Shown piece after piece: positions 1-3,923 of a DNA stretch of 5,313 nt. Origin of the DNA: an uncultured Solirubrobacter sp. (GTDB lineage Bacteria; Actinomycetota; Thermoleophilia; Solirubrobacterales; Solirubrobacteraceae); NCBI GenBank assembly GCA_937871635.1, contig CALMNS010000777.1:1-5313 (forward strand). Direction: 5' to 3'. Position numbers and translations under genes: made by a program. Under the pieces are notes generated by a model. It worked only from the letters and a program-made list of their open reading frames with translations. It had not been told where the DNA came from and did not search any database. Within the stretch, counting starts at the first letter, position 1. Every line of letters begins with the position of its first letter.

Positions 1-293
1 GTCGAGCCGAAGCCGCCGCGGCGCTGCACCGCGGCCTTGTCGGTGGACGGGATGCGCGTTCCGCCGCCGCTGATCCGCTGGCCGCGGCCGAACCCGCCGG
101 CCGCGTAGAGGAAGAAGAAGCCGGCGCCGCCGCCCGCGCGGTCGTCGCCGCAGTTGTCGTCGTCGACCACCTCGTTGCTCTCGTTGACGCAGTAGGCGGT
201 CTCCTCTTCCTCCTCGGAGCCGCACGCCGCGAGGCTGGCGGCCAGGAGCGGGATCATGGCCAAGCTGACGGCCTTGGAACGGTGGCTGCTCAT
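1..293 (-). CDS. Lipoprotein with YgiB-like RRGGFG segment (3' end outside window)
   Basis: The 97 visible residues begin with a lipoprotein signal peptide: a basic n-region (SSHRSK), a hydrophobic core, and lipobox LAAC with the lipidated cysteine at residue 24. An acidic run of five glutamates follows, then an Asp/Cys stretch (C35, C48), a Gly/Phe-rich segment around residues 54-71 that could insert weakly in a membrane, and a Pro/Arg part ending RRGGFG at residues 91-96. The Gly-rich centre followed by RGGFG resembles the C-terminal half of the YgiB/DUF1190 lipoproteins; this is from memory and is an inference. The ATG at 293 has no Shine-Dalgarno but has TACCCT 8 nt upstream; an in-frame ATG at residue 13 would destroy the signal peptide. 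It lies 27 nt downstream of the reductase on the same strand, so cotranscription is likely. The function is unknown. If the family is right, an ATP-grasp glutathionylspermidine-synthase-like gene may follow beyond the left edge. Confidence 0.75.
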   Translation of the reverse strand, partial: MSSHRSKAVSLAMIPLLAASLAACGSEEEEETAYCVNESNEVVDDDNCGDDRAGGGAGFFFLYAAGGFGRGQRISGGGTRIPSTDKAAVQRRGGFGS

Positions 294-301
294 AGGCCTA
301 C

Positions 302-307
302 AGGGTA
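302..307 (-). promoter_or_regulatory. Possible -10 box (TACCCT) of the lipoprotein gene
   Basis: TACCCT on the minus strand fits the actinobacterial -10 pattern TAnnnT and ends 8 nt before the lipoprotein ATG at 293, which lacks a Shine-Dalgarno sequence. Transcription from it would begin about 2 nt before the start codon. No -35 is apparent. The gene may also be read through from the reductase. This call rests mainly on the same arrangement occurring before other genes in the window. Confidence 0.35.
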
Positions 308-320
308 GGGGACCGGCGGC

Positions 321-1256
321 TCACCCCGGCACGGGCGCCCGCACCGTTCGCAGCGCCGTCGCCCAGGCGACGAGCTCGTCGAGCATGCCGGTCACGCCCG
401 CCTCCTGCGCGTCCCCCGGCGAGAAGCGCTCGTAGCCCTCGAAGTCGTCGGCGAAGGTGAGGCTGACCGCGGAGTGCACGTCGGCGACCTTGAGCTCGCC
501 CAGCACCTGGCGGAGGTGCTCCACCGCCCGCACGCCCCCGTCGACGCCGTAGCTGACGAACCCGGCGGCCTTGTCGTTCCACTCCGCGAAGAGGAAGTCG
601 ATGGCGTTCTTGAGCGCGCCGGACGTCGAGTGGTTGTACTCCGGGGTGACGAAGACGAACGCGTCGAAGGCGTCGATCGTCGCGGCCCAGGCCTGCGTGT
701 GCGACCGGGCGTACTCCCCGGCCAGCGGCGGCAGCGGCTCGTCGAGGTGGGGGAGCGCGTAGTCGACGAGGTCGACGAGCTCGAAGCTCGCGTCCTCGCG
801 CCGCCCGGCGATCGCCGCGACCCACTCGGCCACCGCGGCGGCGTGACGCCCCGGGCGGGTGCTCCCGACGATGATCCCTACGCGCAACGGTGGCTCGGGG
901 TCGGGCCCGGCGTCGGCGTCGGTGTCGGCGTCCGGGAAGCCGAACGAGCCGACGGCGCTGGGCTCGTCGAAGCGGCGCTCGACGCACCGCGCGTCGAGGT
1001 CCGCGCGGTAGCGCCGGAACGCCTCCGAGCGCGACAGCGGACCCGGCAGGTCAGCTCCCGTCACCAGCTCCACGAAGCTCACCTCGTCCTCGAGCTGGAA
1101 GGTCGCGTAGCGCAAGCCGTCGGGCCGAGTGGACCCGAGCTCCTCGTAGACCGCGCGGAGCAGCCTCAGGTGCTCCGCCAGACGGTCGGGCTTGACCGTG
1201 TAGCGGAGCATCGCCCGGGTGACCGGCCTCTCATCCAGGGCTGGTTCGTTCGTCAT
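321..1256 (-). CDS. Fusion: ABM-like alpha-beta barrel domain + NADPH-dependent FMN reductase
   Basis: This is a two-domain protein of 311 residues. Residues 14-105 look like a dimeric alpha-beta barrel of the antibiotic-biosynthesis-monooxygenase type (MLRYTVKP..., then GLRYATFQLEDEVSFVELV, then SEAFRRYRADLDARC). An Asp/Ala/Pro linker follows (DADTDADAG at about 109-117). Residues 124-305 are a flavodoxin-like NADPH-dependent FMN reductase: phosphate-binding GSTRPGR at 131-137, the family motif PEYN at 205-208 followed by the GALKNAID helix, and the SYG loop at 235-237. Relatives of the reductase domain reduce flavins, quinones, azo dyes or chromate in the cytoplasm; the substrate here is unknown. 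The start is the ATG at 1256, preceded by GAAAGG with 6 nt spacing. A GTG at 1289 extends the frame but would overlap the operator. It is divergent from a TetR gene, with probable operators in its promoter, and heads a likely operon with the lipoprotein gene. Confidence 0.9.
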   Translation of the reverse strand: MTNEPALDERPVTRAMLRYTVKPDRLAEHLRLLRAVYEELGSTRPDGLRYATFQLEDEVSFVELVTGADLPGPLSRSEAFRRYRADLDARCVERRFDEPSAVGSFGFPDADTDADAGPDPEPPLRVGIIVGSTRPGRHAAAVAEWVAAIAGRREDASFELVDLVDYALPHLDEPLPPLAGEYARSHTQAWAATIDAFDAFVFVTPEYNHSTSGALKNAIDFLFAEWNDKAAGFVSYGVDGGVRAVEHLRQVLGELKVADVHSAVSLTFADDFEGYERFSPGDAQEAGVTGMLDELVAWATALRTVRAPVPG

Positions 1257-1262
1257 CTTGCG

Positions 1263-1268
1263 CCTTTC
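1263..1268 (-). promoter_or_regulatory. Ribosome binding site GAAAGG of the reductase gene
   Basis: GAAAGG on the minus strand lies 6 nt before the ATG at 1256. It decides the start in favour of that ATG over the upstream in-frame GTG at 1289, which has no such site. Confidence 0.7.
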
Positions 1269-1284
1269 GTCCGACGCGTTGTCT

Positions 1285-1294
1285 TTCACCGGAC
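1285..1294 (+). promoter_or_regulatory. Putative regulator-binding repeat, copy 1 (TTCACCGGAC)
   Basis: This ten-base sequence is repeated exactly at 1304-1313, and the match extends to 12 of 14 bases when the preceding GTnn is included. The copies start 19 bp apart, about two helical turns, between two divergent genes. This copy overlaps the predicted transcription start of the reductase operon. The divergent TetR protein is the likely ligand. TetR dimers usually bind inverted rather than direct repeats, so the mode of binding is uncertain. Confidence 0.5.
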
Positions 1295-1296
1295 AG

Positions 1297-1323
1297 AGTG
1301 TACTTCACCGGACGCCATGTCAA
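1297..1323 (-). promoter_or_regulatory. Promoter of the reductase operon (TTGACA ... TACACT)
   Basis: On the minus strand a perfect TTGACA -35 (positions 1323-1318) and a TACACT -10 (1302-1297) are separated by 15 nt, slightly shorter than the 17 nt optimum. Transcription would start near 1290 and leave a leader of about 34 nt containing the GAAAGG ribosome binding site. One TTCACCGGAC repeat (1304-1313) fills most of the spacer and the other (1285-1294) covers the expected start site, an arrangement suited to repression. Confidence 0.6.
1304..1313 (+). promoter_or_regulatory. Putative regulator-binding repeat, copy 2 (TTCACCGGAC)
   Basis: This is the second exact copy of the decamer. It lies inside the spacer between the TTGACA and TACACT boxes of the reductase promoter, where a bound protein would exclude RNA polymerase. 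It is also 23 bp upstream of the TetR ATG at 1337, so autoregulation is possible. Confidence 0.5.
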
Positions 1324-1332
1324 GCGAAGGCC

Positions 1333-1338
1333 TAGGAT
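1333..1338 (+). promoter_or_regulatory. Possible -10 box (TAGGAT) for a leaderless TetR transcript
   Basis: TAGGAT fits TAnnnT and ends exactly 7 nt before an in-frame GTG at 1346, which would give a leaderless message starting at codon 4 of the annotated regulator. This competes with the ATG at 1337, which has GAAGG (1326-1330) 6 nt upstream. The two readings change the N-terminus by three residues only. Confidence 0.3.
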
Positions 1339-1960
1339 GCGGCGCGTGGCCGAGCGCAAGTACGAGCTGCGCCTCCGCGCCGAGGCGGCCGAGGAGACCC
1401 GCCGCCGGATCCTCGAGACCGTGTACGGGCGCCTGCGCGAGGCGCCCGCCCAGCCGGTCGGCCTCGACGACGTCGCCCGCCGGGCCCGGGTGGCACGGTC
1501 GACCATCTACGCGATCTTCGGCTCGCGCGCCGGGCTCTTCGAGGCCCTCGGGAACGACCTGATGGAGCGGGCCGGATACGCCCGGCTGCTCGAGGCGATC
1601 CAGGATCCCGACGCGCGCGAGGTCCTCCGCGAAGGCCTTCGCGCCGTGGTCGGGATCTACGCCGTCCACCGCGACGTCCAGCGCGCCCTCTACTCGATGG
1701 CGCTGCTCGACCACGACACCGCCGGCGAGCCGATGCGCCGGATGGAGCAGGACCGGGCCCGCGGGATGGCCCGGCTCGCCCGGGGGCTCGCCGAGCAGGA
1801 CCTCCTACGTCCCGAGGTCACCGTCGACGACGCCGCCGACCTGCTTTGGCTCCTCTCGAGCTTCGACGGGTTCGACCTGCTCTACACCGGCCGGGGGATG
1901 TCCGTCGACCGGATCGCCGCGATGCTCATCGCGACGGCGGAGCGCAGCCTGCTGCGGTGA
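1337..1960 (+). CDS. TetR-family transcriptional regulator
   Basis: This 207-residue protein has the usual length and layout of the TetR family. A basic N-terminal tail (ERKYELRLRAEAAEETRRRILE) leads into helix 1. The helix-turn-helix is at about residues 43-68: LDDVARRARVARSTIYAIFGSRAGLFEAL, where STIY-FGSRAGLF is the classical recognition-helix and post-helix pattern. Residues 75-207 form an all-helical ligand-binding/dimerisation part not conserved enough to name a ligand. ATG 1337 is chosen because GAAGG precedes it by 6 nt; GTG 1298 would run through the operator, and GTG 1346 is a leaderless alternative. It is divergent from the reductase operon with two decamer repeats between them, so it probably represses that operon and perhaps itself. 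The inducer may be a quinone, aromatic compound or other electrophile handled by the reductase; this is inference from context. Confidence 0.92.
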   Translation: MRRVAERKYELRLRAEAAEETRRRILETVYGRLREAPAQPVGLDDVARRARVARSTIYAIFGSRAGLFEALGNDLMERAGYARLLEAIQDPDAREVLREGLRAVVGIYAVHRDVQRALYSMALLDHDTAGEPMRRMEQDRARGMARLARGLAEQDLLRPEVTVDDAADLLWLLSSFDGFDLLYTGRGMSVDRIAAMLIATAERSLLR

Positions 1961-1973
1961 GCCCTCTCAGGGC
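1961..1973. terminator. Short hairpin between convergent genes
   Basis: GCCCT-CTC-AGGGC is a perfect 5-bp stem with a 3-nt loop. It starts directly after the TetR stop codon and overlaps the stop codon of the 110-residue gene on the other strand. It could serve as a weak bidirectional terminator. There is no T-tract, so intrinsic termination is not assured. Confidence 0.4.
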
Positions 1974-2299
1974 GTCTCGTAGCCGAGCCGCTCCATGACC
2001 TCGATCTGGGTCGGCTCCCGTCCGAGCTCCGCGGCCAGCTCCTCGCGAGCCGCCTCCGCCCGCGCGGCGTGCCGGCGCGCCCACGGTGCGAGCCACTGCA
2101 GCACCGCGAACTTGAAGGTCGCATGAGCGACGGTGACGAGCGCCAGCCGACGCCCGCGCAAGCGCACCCCGAAGTGGACGAGGCGAGGCGCAAAGGCGCC
2201 GAGGACGACGTAGGCGAGGACGTACGGCGCCATCTGGCGGGCGCTGTACTTCTCGCGGCTGCTCGGCAAGCCTCCCGCCCGTCCGGGGCCTTCTGGCAT
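1967..2299 (-). CDS. Small membrane protein with sigma-region-3-like C-terminal tail
   Basis: This is a 110-residue protein of unknown function. Two hydrophobic segments are visible, about 23-45 (MAPYVLAYVVLGAF...) and 52-72 (LALVTVAHATFKFAVLQWLA), separated by a basic RLRGRR loop. An Ala/Arg/Glu-rich helix follows, and the tail LGREPTQIEVMERLGYE (residues 92-108) closely follows the LGREPTxEE(L/I)AERLG pattern of the start of sigma-70 region 3. No sigma region 2 or 4 is present, so it is not a sigma factor. The ATG at 2299 has no Shine-Dalgarno but has TAGGCT 7 nt upstream, consistent with a leaderless message. Translation could also begin at M23. It converges on the TetR gene with 6 nt between stop codons. 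Confidence 0.65.
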   Translation of the reverse strand: MPEGPGRAGGLPSSREKYSARQMAPYVLAYVVLGAFAPRLVHFGVRLRGRRLALVTVAHATFKFAVLQWLAPWARRHAARAEAAREELAAELGREPTQIEVMERLGYETP

Positions 2300-2306
2300 G
2301 GCTTCG

Positions 2307-2312
2307 AGCCTA
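2307..2312 (-). promoter_or_regulatory. Possible -10 box (TAGGCT), leaderless start of the 110-residue gene
   Basis: TAGGCT on the minus strand ends 7 nt before the ATG at 2299, placing transcription initiation one base before or at the start codon. No Shine-Dalgarno is present. The box-to-start spacing is the same as for the acyl-CoA dehydrogenase gene. Confidence 0.4.
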
Positions 2313-2334
2313 ACCGGGGTGATCTGGCGTCGCC

Positions 2335-2340
2335 TAGCCT
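2335..2340 (+). promoter_or_regulatory. Possible -10 box (TAGCCT) of the 64-residue membrane protein gene
   Basis: TAGCCT fits TAnnnT and ends 8 nt before the GTG at 2349. It supports that GTG, rather than the ATG at 2298, as the translation start. An AGGCGG just before the GTG is too close for an ideal ribosome binding site. The box is assigned by position only. Confidence 0.3.
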
Positions 2341-2348
2341 CAGGCGGT

Positions 2349-2543
2349 GTGGCACTCGTCGACTTCCTCTTCGACGTGGCCGCGTCCTTCGCCGGTAACG
2401 TCGCGGGGCTCGCGCCCGCGCGGCCGGTCTGGCTCCGGCGGCTCGTGCAGGCGCTTTGGGTCCTGCTCGGAGTCGCGCTGTTGGCGCTCGGGGTCGTCGG
2501 CCTGCTCCTGCTGATCCGGTCGCTTGTCCAGCCCAGGTCCTGA
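2349..2543 (+). CDS. Small single-pass membrane protein, unknown function
   Basis: This 64-residue protein has an N-terminal part (ALVDFLFDVAASFAGNVAGL) that could be an amphipathic helix, a short basic hinge (VWLRRLV), and one strong transmembrane helix at about residues 33-57 (ALWVLLGVALLALGVVGLLLL), ending in a basic RSLVQPRS tail. I do not recognise a family. The open frame reaches an ATG at 2298, giving 81 residues, but codons 2298-2348 lose the G/C third-position bias seen afterwards, and that ATG overlaps the start codon of the opposite-strand gene. I therefore prefer the GTG at 2349. The gene is followed directly by a second membrane protein in the -1 frame, so the two are probably cotranscribed. 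Confidence 0.55.
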   Translation: MALVDFLFDVAASFAGNVAGLAPARPVWLRRLVQALWVLLGVALLALGVVGLLLLIRSLVQPRS

Positions 2544-2986
2544 CCGTCGCCGCATCCGGCGACGTCGACGCGCCGGCCGCTCCGGGACCTCGAGCGCGCG
2601 TCTCCGCTCCGTCGCCCGCGGCGGCGTGGGCGGGCGTGGTCTTCGTGGTGGGGTTCGCGTGGCTGTGGGTCATCGGGCCGCTTGGCGAAGCGTCGAGCAC
2701 GAGCTGCGTCCTCGAGCTGCCGGAGGGATCGAGCTCCCGGGTCGGCGCGCAGATCTGGCCACCCGGCACCCAGGAGTGCGTGGCGACGCTGCCGGACGGC
2801 TCGGTGCGACGGTCGACCTTCTTTCCATGGCGCTCGTGGCTCGCGCTCGGCCTCGTGGCGCTCGGCGCCGGCGTGGCGGTCGCCGATCGCCGATCGGCAG
2901 GACGGCTCCTCGCGGGCGCGCTTGTGCTGCTCGCCTTGGCGGTCCTCCTCGCGATCAGCGGCTCCGCGGGAGCGTGGTCAGCATGA
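2540..2986 (+). CDS. Three-helix membrane protein with an extracytoplasmic two-cysteine loop
   Basis: I do not recognise a named family. Numbered from position 2540, there is an Ala/Pro-rich N-terminal stretch, transmembrane helix 1 at about residues 30-47 (WAGVVFVVGFAWLWVIGPL), a loop of about 50 residues with cysteines at 56 and 80 (TSCVLELPEG ... TQECVATLPDGS) that could form a disulfide, the motif TFFPWRSWL at 93-101, helix 2 (about 98-115) and helix 3 (about 123-140). The start is unresolved. The 2540 CTG overlaps the TGA of the preceding gene (CTGA) and suits coupling but is a rare start codon; GTG 2636 would begin right at helix 1; TTG 2456 would overlap the previous gene by 88 nt. It ends in a 9-nt convergent overlap with the 55-residue gene. 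Confidence 0.55.
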   Translation: MTVAASGDVDAPAAPGPRARVSAPSPAAAWAGVVFVVGFAWLWVIGPLGEASSTSCVLELPEGSSSRVGAQIWPPGTQECVATLPDGSVRRSTFFPWRSWLALGLVALGAGVAVADRRSAGRLLAGALVLLALAVLLAISGSAGAWSA

Positions 2987-3145
2987 CTCTGCCGTCCGGC
3001 GAGGGCGGCCTCTGCGCCCGGGCGAACCCTCGCCGTCGCCGGCCGCCACGTCGAAGACCGCCGGCATGTACAGCCCGCCGATCAGACCGGCGCCGACGAG
3101 GACCGGGATAGCGGCGCGGGACCACGACAGAGGACGGACGGCCAT
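2978..3145 (-). CDS. 55-residue single-pass membrane or secreted protein
   Basis: This short gene has a strong translation start: GTAGGAG 5 nt before the ATG at 3145. The protein has a basic N-terminus (MAVRPLSWSR), one hydrophobic helix at about residues 11-31 (AAIPVLVGAGLIGGLYMPAVF), and an Arg/Gly/Pro-rich hydrophilic tail ending in a cysteine (RRTAESC). It could be an uncleaved membrane anchor. The function is unknown. The same frame stays open upstream to 3331, but the ribosome binding site and the hydrophobic N-terminus argue for 3145. Its stop codon lies within the last codons of the plus-strand membrane protein, a 9-nt convergent overlap. Confidence 0.5.
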   Translation of the reverse strand: MAVRPLSWSRAAIPVLVGAGLIGGLYMPAVFDVAAGDGEGSPGRRGRPRRTAESC

Positions 3146-3150
3146 GCCGG

Positions 3151-3157
3151 CTCCTAC
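3151..3157 (-). promoter_or_regulatory. Strong ribosome binding site GTAGGAG of the 55-residue gene
   Basis: GTAGGAG on the minus strand is followed by CCGGC and ATG (5-nt spacer). It is among the best Shine-Dalgarno matches in the window and is the main evidence that the short gene is translated. Confidence 0.6.
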
Positions 3158-3192
3158 ACCGACGTGCGCCCGACAGGACGCGGATGCCTCCC

Positions 3193-3230
3193 GCCGGCGC
3201 CGACCGGCGGCCCGCGCACCTACAACCCGT
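3193..3230 (+). repeat. Imperfect direct repeat, copy 1
   Basis: Aligned to 3887-3923, 31 of 37 bases match with one single-base gap; the right end, CCTACAACCCGT, is identical. The two copies flank the methyltransferase gene. In sequence this GC-rich a match of this size is only a little beyond what chance may produce, so the call is tentative. Confidence 0.3.
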
Positions 3231-3373
3231 CGTCGGGCAGGTTGATCGAATTCGGCATCCTGCTCGACGGAGCGGCCGTCGTGCTCGACCGTTGCCCGCA
3301 TGCTCTCCGACGCCCACCCCCTCAACGCCATCGCGGTCTGGAGCCCCGAGCACGGCGTGCGGAACCGGACCCG

Positions 3374-3805
3374 ATGACGCGCCTCTCACCGCGCCTGTCG
3401 GCTATCGTCGCCGCGCTGCCGTTCCAGCCGGACTCACGCGTCCTCGAGATCGGATGCGGGCCCGGAGCCGCCGCCCGTGCCGTGGCCGCCCGACTCACCA
3501 CGGGCCACCTCCTCGCCATCGACCGGTCCCGAGCCGCCGTCGCCCAGGCCCGAGCCGCTGCCGCCGACGAGATCGCCGCAGGACGGATGGACGTCCGCCA
3601 CACCGCGGTTGAGGACCTCACCCTCCACCCCGACGAGGAGCCCTACGACCTCGTGTTCGCTGTCCGCGTCGGCGCCCTCGACGGGCGTCATCCGGTCGCA
3701 GGCGAGCGGGCCTTGCAGCGCATCGCCCTGGCCACCACCGTCGACGCTCGGCTCTTCATCGACGGCGGCGACCCGCTCCGCGAGCTGCCGATCCCCAGAT
3801 CCTGA
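3374..3805 (+). CDS. Class I SAM-dependent methyltransferase (short form)
   Basis: This 143-residue protein has a Rossmann-type SAM-binding fold. Motif I is VLEIGCGPG at 23-31, the acidic residue ending strand 2 is D50 in LLAIDRS, an acidic pair E80-D81 follows in the adenine-binding region, and strand 4 is DLVFAVRVGALDGR at 92-105. A final strand RLFIDGG precedes the C-terminus DPLRELP. The C-terminal third is shorter than in most class I enzymes, but VRVGALDGRHP and FIDGGDPLRELP look like conserved features of a compact actinobacterial family, so I do not call it truncated. The substrate is unknown. The ATG at 3374 is preceded by GGAAC about 8 nt upstream; an in-frame extension to 3164 looks non-coding. 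It converges on the acyl-CoA dehydrogenase with an MMPL relic between them. Confidence 0.85.
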   Translation: MTRLSPRLSAIVAALPFQPDSRVLEIGCGPGAAARAVAARLTTGHLLAIDRSRAAVAQARAAAADEIAAGRMDVRHTAVEDLTLHPDEEPYDLVFAVRVGALDGRHPVAGERALQRIALATTVDARLFIDGGDPLRELPIPRS

Positions 3806-3823
3806 GGGGCACGCCCGACATGG

Positions 3824-3901
3824 CCCGAGCGGGGTGACGAGCGCGGGGACGATGAGGGCGCGCACGACGGTGGCGTCGAGGAGGATGCCGATGCCGAGCC
3901 C
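3824..3901 (-). pseudogene. Relic of the C-terminal end of an MMPL/RND-family transporter
   Basis: Read on the minus strand, this segment encodes GILLDATVVRALIVPALV flanked by GL-GI and TPLG, 26 codons in all. (V/I)GxLxDATVVR-xLxVPAxM/V is the hallmark of the last transmembrane region of MMPL (mycobacterial membrane protein large) transporters, which export lipids and hydrophobic compounds. Nothing of the other roughly 700 residues is present: upstream lies the intact acyl-CoA dehydrogenase in another frame, and downstream the frame runs open into the antisense of the methyltransferase. There is no start and no natural stop. It is best explained as the remnant of a deleted gene. The family call rests on recognised sequence, not on a search. 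Confidence 0.65.
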
Positions 3902-3923
3902 CGGACCGCGCCCTACAACCCGT
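3887..3923 (+). repeat. Imperfect direct repeat, copy 2
   Basis: This is the partner of 3193-3230. It overlaps the stop codon and last codons of the acyl-CoA dehydrogenase gene and the left part of the MMPL relic. The coding constraint on this copy makes a non-functional, duplication-type origin more likely than a binding site, if the repeat is real. Confidence 0.3.

Larger units (their letters stand above)
3146..3373. other. 228-nt intergenic stretch, possibly decayed coding sequence
   Basis: No reading frame here is convincing. Short pieces with good codon bias appear in different frames: on the minus strand around 3301-3372 (ALRGWASESM, then RATVEHDGRSVEQD), on the plus strand around 3248-3290 (FGILLDGAAVVLDR), and on the plus strand at 3300-3377, a 25-codon frame whose TGA overlaps the methyltransferase ATG as ATGA. 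The patchwork suggests a degraded gene or a recombination scar. No promoter for the methyltransferase is evident. Confidence 0.3.

Noticed and set aside
293..300. Perfect 8-bp palindrome TAGGCCTA at the lipoprotein start
   Set aside because: Too short and without a second copy; palindromes of this size arise by chance in a window of this length.
909..935. GTCGGC-type short tandem repeats
   Set aside because: They encode the Asp/Ala linker of the fusion reductase in its frame, with synonymous variation, so a protein linker explains them better than a microsatellite or regulatory array.
1289..1298. Alternative GTG starts for the reductase (1289) and the regulator (1298)
   Set aside because: Both would place coding sequence over the promoter and decamer repeats, and neither has a ribosome binding site, unlike ATG 1256 and ATG 1337.
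474..1562. A 362-codon plus-strand open frame opposite the reductase and overlapping the regulator
   Set aside because: It is antisense to the well supported reductase and then out of frame with the TetR gene. It has no domain-like content and would contain the control region.
2532..2545. AGG-TCC-TGAC resembling a release-factor-2 type programmed frameshift
   Set aside because: That mechanism shifts +1, whereas the following membrane-protein frame lies in -1, and the CTT slip codon and spaced Shine-Dalgarno are absent.
3300..3377. 25-codon frame ending in an ATGA overlap with the methyltransferase start
   Set aside because: It has good codon bias and a coupling-like overlap, but no ribosome binding site, no recognisable motif and no similarity I can name. 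Not enough to call a gene.
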